A DNA stretch of 36,547 bases from an uncultured Bdellovibrionales bacterium (GTDB lineage: Bacteria > Bdellovibrionota > Bdellovibrionia > Bdellovibrionales > UBA1609): assembly GCA_938002015.1 (NCBI GenBank), contig CALLAU010000046.1:1-36547 (forward strand). The letters run 5' to 3'. A program made the translations under genes and the position numbers. Shown here in pieces: positions 1-7,910 of this stretch; position 1 is the stretch's first letter; the number at the start of each line of letters is the position of its first letter. Under the pieces are notes generated by a model, which ran no database searches, was not told the origin of the DNA, and saw only the letters and a program-made list of their open reading frames with translations.

Positions 1-1
1 A

Positions 2-193
2 TCACTTGAGAAGAAGTATAAAGACTTCCCTTTCTCTAGAGCACGAGGCAAGCGTTTAAAAAGAAACGCTCTTTTCTTAATCTATGAAAATAATATTACT
101 GAGCTCACTTCTTTTCTTGAAAGTGTCTCACTTCAAGACGAATTAGATATTCTAAGACTTGAAATTTTAAAGAATCTAAAAAAACCTTCATAA
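2..193 (+). CDS. C-terminal fragment, possibly epoxyqueuosine reductase (QueG)
   Basis: An open frame runs in from the left edge and stops at TAA 191-193, giving the last 63 residues of a protein. The piece contains a basic stretch SRARGKRLKRNALFLI followed by an alpha-helical, Leu-rich tail. That resembles the start of the C-terminal HEAT-like helices of QueG proteins, where a basic segment ending in RNA precedes short helical repeats. QueG reduces epoxyqueuosine to queuosine in tRNA. The iron-sulfur cluster motifs that would prove this lie outside the window, so the name is a guess from a short, weakly conserved tail. That it is coding is more secure than its identity. Confidence 0.4.
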   Translation, partial: SLEKKYKDFPFSRARGKRLKRNALFLIYENNITELTSFLESVSLQDELDILRLEILKNLKKPS

Positions 194-270
194 ATCAAGA
201 CTTAAATCCGATAGACTTTTATCCAGCTAGTAAGAGGCTGAAATTTTTAAAATTCTAACACGAGGTACGT

Positions 271-783
271 ATGTCAAAGAAACTAATATTGGGTTTATGC
301 CTATTTAACTTAACATTTTTTACAGGCTGTCTTGATGAGGTTATTCAAGCTTTATGTGATGAGATTGGAGAAGCAAACGTTATAGCCGTTGTTGTTTCAT
401 CTACTCCTGATTTAAGCGCCAAAGAATTCGTGGTTGAGTATGAGAATGAAAGCGCTCAAACAATTGTATTTGATAGTTGTGAAGGTGATTTTGAAGATCT
501 TAATGGAGAAATTAACCATTCTGCAGGTTCAATAGAAATTGGGTCTTTTCTTCTAACGGACAGTCTAAAAGATTTCTTTTTTACATCTGAAGGGATCCCT
601 GACTCAAGACAATTTATAGTTACTGTAAAAATTAAAGATGACTGTAATGGAACGCCAGAGTCAACTATTACAAATGCTTCTCTTGCAGAACCAGTTTGGA
701 CTGATGTTTCAGATGATGTAAGTACAGAGCAGTGCTCAATTACAGCTCATGCAGGTGCTTTAACTACACCTTATGATCTCTAA
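271..783 (+). CDS. Predicted lipoprotein of unknown function
   Basis: A 170-residue protein with a basic N-terminus (MSKK), a hydrophobic core and a lipobox ending FTGC, so Cys20 should be lipidated and the protein anchored in a membrane facing the periplasm or outside. A GAGG ribosome binding site lies 5 nt before the ATG. The mature part is acidic and beta-rich, with Cys at about 29, 70, 129 and 153 that could form disulfides. I do not recognise a family. The gene is followed by a bidirectional hairpin terminator, so it is probably expressed alone or with the gene before it. Confidence 0.75.
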   Translation: MSKKLILGLCLFNLTFFTGCLDEVIQALCDEIGEANVIAVVVSSTPDLSAKEFVVEYENESAQTIVFDSCEGDFEDLNGEINHSAGSIEIGSFLLTDSLKDFFFTSEGIPDSRQFIVTVKIKDDCNGTPESTITNASLAEPVWTDVSDDVSTEQCSITAHAGALTTPYDL

Positions 784-797
784 ATTAAGATAAAATT

Positions 798-1733
798 TTA
801 ATACTTATTAAAAAAGCCCTTAACCTTGTTAAGGCTTTTTTTTGTTTTTTCAAAGTTTAAGAGGCTTTGTCTGATTTGTTTTTCTACAAGCTCTAAATTT
901 CTTAAAGAATTATCTACTTCAACTAAAGACATATTCATTGAATTTATGATAAGAGAGGCATCACTTGCCCGATCAGCTTGTTTTTCCATCCACTGAAGAA
1001 AAAAGAGCTGCCAGTATAGGTTTGATGGTGATACAGCCCAAACTCTTTTTTCAAACATCAAAGTCCTAAGATCTTGTTGCTTATACACTTCAAAAAGAGC
1101 TTCATCTGAAGGAAAAAAAACAATTCCATAGGAAGCTGCCACTTTGCCAGAAACAATTTCTGAGTCTCCAGAGTCAGCTGCTTTTAATATTTTCTGACCT
1201 AGGTATTTTGAAGAAACATCTTTAACAGCTTTTTTAAAATAAACTTTAGGGTTTTCAGAAAACTTTGAATCTATAGGAACCCAGTCTTCTCCAACTTTTA
1301 AAAGAAACTCAAGTCTGCCCTGGTTTTCAAAAGTTATATTCTTTAAAATATGTCCTGGCGGCATACCCTCAATTAAAAGGTCAAAAGTCAGCTCTCCAAC
1401 TTTTCCAGCACTTGATCTTAACCCTCCAAAATAATTTAAAAGGTGATCAACACCTTGAGATAAAGGTTTTAAATTTTGAGTTTGTCTATCAAGGCTTTGA
1501 GCTAAGTTTTGATTTAGTTCAGTTCTTATAAGATTAATTTGACTAGAACTTGCTTTAATCTCTCCTAAGTCTTTAACAAAATTTAAAAGGCTTGTATTAA
1601 TTGGATCTGTCTTAGCAAGGATAAGATCCATTTTTTTAGATTGATTCCAAACTATGAAAAATAGCAAAAAAAGAGCGATGATAAAAACCACCGCTCCAAG
1701 ACTTCCTAAAATAAATAAGTTTGATGAAATCAT
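798..1733 (-). CDS. rmuC: RmuC-family DNA recombination protein
   Basis: A 311-residue protein with one N-terminal membrane helix (about residues 5-29), a coiled-coil-like stretch to about residue 100, and then the RmuC core. The core shows a GKVGE-type motif near 110, the WVPIDSKF motif near 152, and a FFPSDEALFEV block equivalent to the IPSE segment of RmuC. RmuC proteins limit DNA inversions or act in DNA-end processing; the fold is nuclease-like. It is shorter than E. coli RmuC (475 aa) because the coiled coil is reduced. It lies 14 nt downstream of sodB on the same strand and has no clear Shine-Dalgarno sequence of its own, so translation may depend on sodB read-through. Family call good, exact role uncertain. 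Confidence 0.75.
   Translation of the reverse strand: MISSNLFILGSLGAVVFIIALFLLFFIVWNQSKKMDLILAKTDPINTSLLNFVKDLGEIKASSSQINLIRTELNQNLAQSLDRQTQNLKPLSQGVDHLLNYFGGLRSSAGKVGELTFDLLIEGMPPGHILKNITFENQGRLEFLLKVGEDWVPIDSKFSENPKVYFKKAVKDVSSKYLGQKILKAADSGDSEIVSGKVAASYGIVFFPSDEALFEVYKQQDLRTLMFEKRVWAVSPSNLYWQLFFLQWMEKQADRASDASLIINSMNMSLVEVDNSLRNLELVEKQIRQSLLNFEKTKKSLNKVKGFFNKY
811..843. terminator. Bidirectional intrinsic terminator
   Basis: The stem AAAAAGCC-C-TTAAC pairs with GTTAAGGCTTTTT across a 3-nt loop with a single bulged C. A run of eight T follows on the plus strand and a run of A precedes, so the hairpin can end transcription from both sides. It sits between the convergent lipoprotein gene and the rmuC-like gene. 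It lies inside the last codons of the minus-strand gene, whose C-terminus GFFNKY is partly encoded by it. Confidence 0.8.
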
Positions 1734-1747
1734 TTAAATAATTAAAA

Positions 1748-2332
1748 CTATTTCTTCCAGTTAGCTTCTGCAAAATCCCAGTTTACTAGATTCCAAAAAG
1801 CTTCAATATACTTAGGTCTCGCATTTCTATAATCAATGTAATAAGCATGCTCCCACACATCACACGTAAGAAGCGCTGTAACACCATCAGCGGTTACAGG
1901 AGTTTCTGCATTACCTGTTTTCATAATAGAAAGCTTTCCTGAAGTATCTTTTACTAACCAAGCCCAGCCAGAACCAAACTGAGTTGCTGCAGCACTTGTA
2001 AACTCTTCTTTAAACTTTTCAAAACTTCCAAACGAAGCGTTAATACTTTCAGCTAACTCCCCTGTAGGCTCCCCTCCACCGTTTGGAGATAAAGAGTTCC
2101 AGTAGAAAGTGTGGTTCCAAACCTGAGCAGCATTGTTAAATAAACCACCCTCTGAAGATTTGATGATTTCTTCTAATGATTTTTCAGCATTAGGAGTGCC
2201 CTCAATAGCAGCATTTAGTTTAGTTACGTAAGCATTATGGTGTTTTCCATAGTGATACTCTAAAGTTTCTGCAGAGATATGTGGCGCAAGCGCGTCTTTT
2301 GAGTATGGTAACTCAGGTAGTTGAAAAGCCAT
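1748..2332 (-). CDS. sodB: Iron superoxide dismutase
   Basis: This 194-residue enzyme converts superoxide to oxygen and hydrogen peroxide in the cytoplasm. The four metal ligands are all present: His27 (EYHYGKHH block), His74 (VWNHTFYW), Asp158 and His162 ([14 protein letters not shown]). Gln70 just before the second ligand is the second-shell glutamine position typical of Fe-SOD rather than Mn-SOD. Length is normal for the family. The start has an ideal AAGGAGG ribosome binding site 5 nt upstream. It is divergent from the tryptophan operon and leads into the rmuC-like gene. The Fe rather than Mn or cambialistic assignment is inference from sequence. Confidence 0.95.
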   Translation of the reverse strand: MAFQLPELPYSKDALAPHISAETLEYHYGKHHNAYVTKLNAAIEGTPNAEKSLEEIIKSSEGGLFNNAAQVWNHTFYWNSLSPNGGGEPTGELAESINASFGSFEKFKEEFTSAAATQFGSGWAWLVKDTSGKLSIMKTGNAETPVTADGVTALLTCDVWEHAYYIDYRNARPKYIEAFWNLVNWDFAEANWKK

Positions 2333-2410
2333 AAATTCCTCCTTATGGTGTATGAAAACAAAATGAGAAATTAACAGAGGTTTTAAAATTTAGAAAGGGG
2401 TTTTTTAAAC

Positions 2411-3130
2411 TTGGAACTAGCAAAAACAACTTGGACTTATGTTGAAGAATACTTAAAAAGATCGCAGACCCTTATAATACCTATTGGCTCTACTGAACAA
2501 CACGGCCCAACCGCTTTAATAGGAACAGATTACATTACCGCAACAAAAATTGCACAAGAAGTTGGCGAAAACTTAGGGCTCTTAGTAGCACCTTCTCTCA
2601 ATTACGGAATGGCTAACCATCACTTAGGCTTTCCAGGCTCAGCTTCTCTTAACCCAAGTACATATATTAAAGTACACTTAGAGCTCTTAGAGGGCTGGAT
2701 ATCTCAAGGTTTTAAAAATTTTGTATATATAAACGGCCATGGCGGCAACATTATGCCTTTAAATTGTGCTATTTCAGAATTAAAAAGATCAGACAATGAA
2801 AGTAAGGTAAGTATTTTTAATTGGTGGCACCTTCCTTCAGTAAGAGAATATGAAGAAAAGCATTTTGGCGATGAAAATGGACATCATGCAACATGTGGAG
2901 AGGTTTCACTTACAATGTTTACAGAGCCTGAAGCTTTTAAGCAAATTGAGTCTAAAAGCTTTAAGATTGAACCTAAAAGCCACCACTGGCCACTCTCACC
3001 TAAAGAAATGAAGATTTACCACCCTGATGGTCGTATGTTATCTAACCCAGGTCTTTCAACAGCTAAACATGGTGAAAATTTATTAGAACTTTCTGTTAAT
3101 GAAATATCAGAAAAAATAAAGAGCTTTTAA
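2411..3130 (+). CDS. Creatininase-family metal-dependent amidohydrolase
   Basis: A 239-residue protein starting at TTG (AAAGGGG lies about 10 nt upstream). It carries the full set of creatininase-fold metal ligands: Glu29 and His31 in IGSTEQHGP, Asp40, His110 in NGHGGN, and Glu164 in HATCGEVS. Members hydrolyse small cyclic or acyclic amides; known subgroups include creatininase, the FAPy-nucleotide deformylase ArfB and the mycofactocin peptidase MftE. It is the first gene of a four-gene operon ending in tryptophan 2,3-dioxygenase, with only 4 nt to the next gene. Since deformylation is within the family's chemistry, it may be one candidate for the N-formylkynurenine formamidase; that is inference. 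True creatininase activity is not indicated. Confidence 0.85.
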   Translation: MELAKTTWTYVEEYLKRSQTLIIPIGSTEQHGPTALIGTDYITATKIAQEVGENLGLLVAPSLNYGMANHHLGFPGSASLNPSTYIKVHLELLEGWISQGFKNFVYINGHGGNIMPLNCAISELKRSDNESKVSIFNWWHLPSVREYEEKHFGDENGHHATCGEVSLTMFTEPEAFKQIESKSFKIEPKSHHWPLSPKEMKIYHPDGRMLSNPGLSTAKHGENLLELSVNEISEKIKSF

Positions 3131-3134
3131 ACTT

Positions 3135-4058
3135 ATGAACTTAAACTTTGATTCAAACATAGAAATATTAAAATCAAAAAAAACAGACACCACTGTTTCT
3201 TCTCTTATTACAAAAGAAGATGGGGACTTCTATATTGGAGGCTACCCCGATGATGAAGGCATCTCATTAAATGGAGGAAAAGTTGGCGCTAAAGAAGCTC
3301 CTAATTCTATAAGAAGTATACTTTATAAGATGACGGTAAAAGATTCTTTAAAAAGCTTAACTGACCTTGGAAACCTTTCTTTTAATGGCTCAAGCCTTGA
3401 AGAAAGACATGATTTTATTGCTGATAAAATCACAAATATTTTAAAAGATAAGAAAAAATACATTGGCCTAGGAGGTGGGCATGATTATGGATATGCAGAT
3501 GGTTTAGGTTTTTTAAAAGCAGTTTCAAGTAAAGAGCAAAAAAACAAACCTCTTATTATTAATTTTGATGCTCACTTTGATCTAAGAAATCTTGATAAAG
3601 GAATAACAAGTGGAACTCCTTTTTATAGACTTTGTGAGTCTGAATTTGAATTTGACTTATTTGAAATCGGCATTCAAGAACATTGCAATGATCAATCTCT
3701 TTTTGAGTATGCAAAGACTAAAAATATAAACACACTTAACTTAGAAGACCTTTATAGCTATAAGGGTTTTAATTTCTCCTATTTTGTTGAATCCTTTAAT
3801 AAGAATACAGTTGCCGGCACACCCTGTTATATAAGTGTTGATATTGATGGTTTTTCATCAGCTTTTGCTCCTGGCTGTAGTCAGTCCTGGCCTTCAGGCT
3901 TTGACTATAAATCCTTTGAAATGATGTTCAACTACCTACTAGATCGCTTTGATGTCAGGATCTTAGGTTTATATGAAGTCTCCCCTCCTCTAGATTTGAA
4001 TCATATGACCTCAAGGCTAGCCTCACTTATTGCATATAGGTACCTTTTTCATGCGTAG
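3135..4058 (+). CDS. Arginase/formimidoylglutamase-family (ureohydrolase) protein
   Basis: A 307-residue ureohydrolase-fold protein. Metal-binding positions are visible: His116 in LGGGHDYG, Asp145, His147 and Asp149 in FDAHFDLR, and Asp236 and Asp238 in SVDIDGF. The segment after the last pair reads SSAFAPGCSQSWPSG, closer to formimidoylglutamase (HutG, APGVSAP) than to arginase (DP-x3-PGTGTP). The C-terminal EVSPPLDLNHMTSRLAS matches the family's usual ending. HutG releases formamide from formimidoylglutamate in histidine degradation, but no other hut gene is near. It sits 4 nt after the creatininase-family gene and overlaps the PLP-enzyme gene, so a role in the tryptophan operon (for example releasing formate or formamide) is likelier. 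Substrate unknown. Confidence 0.8.
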   Translation: MNLNFDSNIEILKSKKTDTTVSSLITKEDGDFYIGGYPDDEGISLNGGKVGAKEAPNSIRSILYKMTVKDSLKSLTDLGNLSFNGSSLEERHDFIADKITNILKDKKKYIGLGGGHDYGYADGLGFLKAVSSKEQKNKPLIINFDAHFDLRNLDKGITSGTPFYRLCESEFEFDLFEIGIQEHCNDQSLFEYAKTKNINTLNLEDLYSYKGFNFSYFVESFNKNTVAGTPCYISVDIDGFSSAFAPGCSQSWPSGFDYKSFEMMFNYLLDRFDVRILGLYEVSPPLDLNHMTSRLASLIAYRYLFHA

Positions 4059-5058
4059 TTTAGGAAGCGATAACCATTCAGGCGTTCACCCACAAATTCT
4101 TGAGTCTTTACTACAAGCTAATAGCAATCACGACTCTAGCTATGGAACAGACAGTTCAAGTAAGGCCCTTGAAAAAATGGTCAAAGAAGAATTTGGCAGC
4201 GAGTGGCTCCCTCTTTTTTGTTTTAATGGAACAGCTGCTAATGTTTTGTGTTTAAGAAGTCTTGTTGATTCTTTTCATTCAGTTATTTGTAGTGATATCT
4301 CACACTTAAACTTAGATGAGTGTGGAGCCCCTGAAAAAATATTAGGCATAAAGCTTATTACTACCAAGAGTACTAACGGAAAAATAGATCTCAATGATCT
4401 TAAAAAGAAAATCATACGTTTAGGTGATCAGCACTACTCTCAAGTAGGTGCTGTATCAATCACACAACCAACTGAACTTGGGACTTGTTATAGCTTAGGT
4501 GAAATAGAGAAAATTAAAGTTTTTTGCGATGAACACAATTTAAAACTTCATATTGATGGAGCAAGATTATCAAATGCAGTCTATTCACTTAACTCTAGTT
4601 TTAAAGAAATCTGTGAATATGCGGATGCTGTAAGTTTTGGCGGAACAAAGAACGGCCTCTTAGGTTGTGAGATTGTACTTGTAAAGAATAAAAAAAATAT
4701 GAAGTTTTTCAGAAAACAGTTTCTTCAGCTACCATCAAAGACAAGGTTTTTTGCAGTACAGTTTATCACCTACCTTAAAGATAAGCTATATCTAGAAATC
4801 TCAAAAAACTCTTGTCTAAAAGCACAGCTCTTAGCTTCAGAGATCATGAAAAACACAGACATCAAACCAAATTACCCTGTGGAATCCAACGCTGTTTTTA
4901 TCAACTTAAAAAAAGAAGATGCTAAGAAGTTAAAAAAAGAAATGTTTTTTTACACTTGGGATGAAATAAGTGGCGAGGTCAGGTTAATGACTAGCTTTGA
5001 CACCACAGAAGTAGAAATTAAAAACTTTGTTCAAAAATTAAGAGGTATTTTAAAATGA
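4051..5058 (+). CDS. PLP-dependent threonine-aldolase/beta-eliminating-lyase family enzyme
   Basis: A fold-type I PLP enzyme of 335 residues. I use the ATG at 4051, which gives MRSLGSDNHSG, matching the usual LRSDT-like start of threonine aldolases and overlapping the previous gene by 8 nt; an upstream in-frame ATG at 4030 adds seven unlikely residues. Landmarks: FNGTAANVL near 58-66, His85 (PLP-stacking) in SDISHLNLDECGAPE, HIDGAR at 167-172, and the Schiff-base Lys200 in SFGGTKNG. The low-specificity L-threonine aldolase subgroup is the best match. Placement directly before tryptophan 2,3-dioxygenase (4-nt ATGA overlap) suggests it acts on a tryptophan-derived amino acid such as kynurenine, which is unproven. 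Threonine or phenylserine cleavage remains possible. Confidence 0.8.
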   Translation: MRSLGSDNHSGVHPQILESLLQANSNHDSSYGTDSSSKALEKMVKEEFGSEWLPLFCFNGTAANVLCLRSLVDSFHSVICSDISHLNLDECGAPEKILGIKLITTKSTNGKIDLNDLKKKIIRLGDQHYSQVGAVSITQPTELGTCYSLGEIEKIKVFCDEHNLKLHIDGARLSNAVYSLNSSFKEICEYADAVSFGGTKNGLLGCEIVLVKNKKNMKFFRKQFLQLPSKTRFFAVQFITYLKDKLYLEISKNSCLKAQLLASEIMKNTDIKPNYPVESNAVFINLKKEDAKKLKKEMFFYTWDEISGEVRLMTSFDTTEVEIKNFVQKLRGILK

Positions 5059-6098
5059 GAAAAAAAATTGAGTATACCAGTTACTTAAAATTAGATGACG
5101 TACTTTCACAACAAAATTTAGAAAGTAAGGAACAATCTGGTAAATCGGCTCATGAGGAAATGTTATTTATTATTACTCACCAAACATACGAACTTTGGTT
5201 TAAGCAAATTCTTTGGGAGATTGATTCAATAATAGAAATGCTTGAGCCTGATTACGTCAAAGAGCAAGATCTCTCTGTTTGTGTGCATAGGCTTAAAAGA
5301 ATAAATGAAATTTGGAAAATACTAATTTCACAAATCACAGTCCTTGAGACAATGACCTCCCTAGAGTTTCTTGAATTTAGAAATTTTCTTTATCCTGCTT
5401 CAGGCTTTCAAAGCTTTCAGTTTAGATTAATTGAGAATAAACTGGGATTAAAAGCCACAGAAAGAAAACCTCTTGGTAGTAGCGGCTGTCCTTACCATCA
5501 ATTCATATCCGAAGATAAGCAAGAAACAGTTCTTAAGTCAGAAGAAAACAAGTCTGTTCTTGCGTCTGTTGAAAGCTGGCTGAGTAGGACTCCCTATCTT
5601 AAAACTGAAGGGTATGACTTTTGGAGTGAATATCAAAAATCAGTACAAAAAATGTTTAACAATGAAAGGGAGCTTATAAATAATAGCAGCCTTCCTGAAT
5701 CTGAAAAAAACTCAAGTGTTGAATCTATTAATACATCTGAAGAAAATTTTAATGAGTTCTTTGATAAAAATAAATTCAAAGAAAATAAAAACTGGAAATT
5801 AAGCTATAAAGCACTTCACGCAGCACTATTTATACAGCTTTACAGACATGAGCCACAACTAAGAACCGCATTTAATCTTATAGAAGAGCTTATTAATTTA
5901 GATGAACATATGACTTTATGGAGAACAAGACATGCTCAAATGGCCTTAAGAATGCTTGGCCAAAAAGTTGGTACAGGAGGCTCATCTGGTGAAAAATACC
6001 TTAATGAGGCTGCAAATAGCCACAAAATTTTTGATGATTTTTTTAAGCTTGCAACCTTTTTTATTGACGCTAAAGACCTTAAATCACCTGATTTATAA
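5055..6098 (+). CDS. kynA: Tryptophan 2,3-dioxygenase
   Basis: A 347-residue heme enzyme that opens the indole ring of L-tryptophan to N-formyl-L-kynurenine. The N-terminal YTSYLKLDDVLSQQ and the THQTYELWFKQILWE block (His42, the active-site base position) are diagnostic. The proximal heme ligand should be His293 in WRTRHAQMALRMLG, followed by the substrate-binding GTGGSSG loop (306-312). It is longer than the Xanthomonas enzyme (298 aa) because of an insert around residues 135-245. Its ATG overlaps the preceding stop (ATGA), so it is translationally coupled as the last gene of the operon. No canonical kynB or kynU is in the window. Confidence 0.95.
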   Translation: MRKKIEYTSYLKLDDVLSQQNLESKEQSGKSAHEEMLFIITHQTYELWFKQILWEIDSIIEMLEPDYVKEQDLSVCVHRLKRINEIWKILISQITVLETMTSLEFLEFRNFLYPASGFQSFQFRLIENKLGLKATERKPLGSSGCPYHQFISEDKQETVLKSEENKSVLASVESWLSRTPYLKTEGYDFWSEYQKSVQKMFNNERELINNSSLPESEKNSSVESINTSEENFNEFFDKNKFKENKNWKLSYKALHAALFIQLYRHEPQLRTAFNLIEELINLDEHMTLWRTRHAQMALRMLGQKVGTGGSSGEKYLNEAANSHKIFDDFFKLATFFIDAKDLKSPDL

Positions 6099-6211
6099 TA
6101 AAAAATAGATGTGACTATTTTTGTCAATAATATATATTTTTCATGTTTAAAGTTAGGAAGTACTCGAAATTACTCTTAAAATAAGCACGAAAATTGTATT
6201 TTTTTAAAAGC

Positions 6212-6583
6212 ATGAAGTTTTTGCTTTTATTTACTATCCTTACAAGTATTTTCACAAGCTCTCTGTCTTTTGCAAGATGCTCCAAAGGGTATACTAATTA
6301 TGAGCTTGCACTTGAAAGCATAGAAGAGGCTTTTATTAATAGAGTTTCACTTAAAAGATGGGAAACCTGTTCAAATAATGAAAACTTAAATAAGCACTTT
6401 CTTGCAGATGACGTTTTAAAACTCGATTGCCCTCCACTTTACGATGAGCCTGAAAGCAAATTCTATCAAATAAATATTTTTATTGTAAAAAGCGGGGCTT
6501 GCAAAGTTTCAGGAGTCGAGAATTATTTAATTACTGTTAATGGAGGTCCTTTCGAAGGTAACACCGATCTCGACCCAAACTAG
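6212..6583 (+). CDS. Small secreted protein of unknown function
   Basis: The protein begins MKFLLLFTILTSIFTSSLSFA, a typical signal peptide with a likely cut after SFA, leaving about 103 mature residues. A TTG at 6194 would add six residues ahead of the signal; I prefer the ATG at 6212, although neither has a strong ribosome binding site. The mature part has four Cys (RC, TC, DC, AC), consistent with periplasmic disulfides. No family recognised. It follows the tryptophan operon by about 110 nt with no clear terminator between them. Confidence 0.6.
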   Translation: MKFLLLFTILTSIFTSSLSFARCSKGYTNYELALESIEEAFINRVSLKRWETCSNNENLNKHFLADDVLKLDCPPLYDEPESKFYQINIFIVKSGACKVSGVENYLITVNGGPFEGNTDLDPN

Positions 6584-6719
6584 CCATTAGTCTTAAGCGG
6601 CTATAAATTATTTTTTTGGCTAACTTATCTACAGTTTCTCTTTTTAAAACAGATATAAATCACATAAAAAAAGTCCTGTTTACTTTTAAAATATACATAA
6701 ATAGCCGATTATATATACT

Positions 6720-7910
6720 ATGAGTGTTTCTAAAAAAATTCTTGTTTTTGTATCATTATCAACCTTAATATTTCTGTTTCAAAACTGCTCTGAGTTTGAA
6801 TCCGCCACTTCAAACTCCATTGCAACAATCAGCAATTTTAACGCAATAGACACAAATGTTATTTCTGTAAGCTGTGCAAGCTGCCACTCAGGCCCAACCC
6901 CTCAAGGCGGAATAGATCTTTCTACTTATGCTGCAATCATAGCTTCTGGAACTGTTACAGCTGGCAATGCTGAAGCAAGCACTTTTTATACCGAAATTTT
7001 ATCTGGAGATATGCCTCCAGGTGATGAAGTGATTGATCCACTCTACGTCCAAGCTATAAAAGCTTGGATTGATAATGGAGCCAGCGAAAACGAAGCTCCT
7101 ACTGTAAGTGCTGGAGACGACCTTAATTTAGTTCTTCCTGTCACATCAACAAACCTCGTAGCTGATGCCAGTGATATTGACGGCAGTATTGCTAGCTATG
7201 CTTGGACACAAATGTCTGGACCAAACTCCTCATCTTTAAGTGGAGAGGATACAGCAACTGTTACTGTTTCAAATTTAATTATAGGAACTTATCTTTTCCA
7301 AGTTATTGTAACTGATGATTTCGGAGATCAAGCAAGTGATATAGTGCAAGTTGTTCTTACTGACGCTCCTAATGTGCCACCAAATGTAAACGCCGGTAAC
7401 GATCGCATTATAGATCTTCCTACAAGCTCAACAACTATTTCTGCAAACGCCACTGATAGTGATGGAAGCATCGTTAGTTATTTATGGACGCAAACATCAG
7501 GACCAAACACTGCTAGCTTAAGTGGAGATACAACCGCTAGTCTAACAGCCTCTAGCCTAATTGAAGGAACCTACACTTTTAACATTTCAGTCACCGATGA
7601 TGATGGAGCAAGTGATAATGACTCAATAAATGTTACTGTGGCCCCACCTGCTCCAACACTCACACAGCTACGAACAAATATTTTTGATACAAAATGCGCT
7701 GGCTGTCATCTTGGTGGAGGCTCTTTTGGAGGTTATAGCATGGATACATATAGTGGCTTAATGACAAAGGTTGTTGCAAGTAATGCTAATGGCAGTGTTT
7801 TCTATACTGAAGTTAGAGATGAAGAGATGCCAACAAACTCTAATAAGCTTACTCAAACAGAAAAAGACCAAGTAAGAGACTGGATCAACGCTGGAGCTTT
7901 AAATAATTAA
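6720..7910 (+). CDS. Lipoprotein with two CxxCH (cytochrome-like) modules flanking two PKD-like domains
   Basis: A 396-residue protein with a signal peptide and lipobox FQNC (Cys23). A first heme-attachment motif CASCH (52-56) sits in a short module ending GDMPPG, with Met98 as possible axial ligand. Two PKD-like beta-sandwich domains follow (about 126-215 and 221-308), each with an AP/PPxVxAGxD start, DGSI-SY-WTQ-SGPN core and VTDD end. A second module has CAGCH (326-330) and a matching EEMP (Met370). The two CxxCH modules share the pattern S-FYTE-x-MP, so they look like an internal duplication. Similar small cytochrome domains occur in planctomycete-type surface proteins. No Shine-Dalgarno sequence is apparent. 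Probably an exported electron-transfer or surface protein; heme binding is inferred from the motifs. Confidence 0.75.
   Translation: MSVSKKILVFVSLSTLIFLFQNCSEFESATSNSIATISNFNAIDTNVISVSCASCHSGPTPQGGIDLSTYAAIIASGTVTAGNAEASTFYTEILSGDMPPGDEVIDPLYVQAIKAWIDNGASENEAPTVSAGDDLNLVLPVTSTNLVADASDIDGSIASYAWTQMSGPNSSSLSGEDTATVTVSNLIIGTYLFQVIVTDDFGDQASDIVQVVLTDAPNVPPNVNAGNDRIIDLPTSSTTISANATDSDGSIVSYLWTQTSGPNTASLSGDTTASLTASSLIEGTYTFNISVTDDDGASDNDSINVTVAPPAPTLTQLRTNIFDTKCAGCHLGGGSFGGYSMDTYSGLMTKVVASNANGSVFYTEVRDEEMPTNSNKLTQTEKDQVRDWINAGALNN

Noticed and set aside
4030..4050. Upstream ATG start for the PLP enzyme
   Set aside because: It adds seven residues before the conserved MRSLGSDN start and increases overlap with the preceding gene.
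5936..6127. 63-residue minus-strand frame antisense to the kynA end
   Set aside because: It lies opposite a well-supported gene and has no ribosome binding site or recognisable protein features.
7907..7910. Overlapping stop codons of convergent genes as a special element
   Set aside because: Tail-to-tail overlap of a few bases is common in compact genomes and no hairpin is present.
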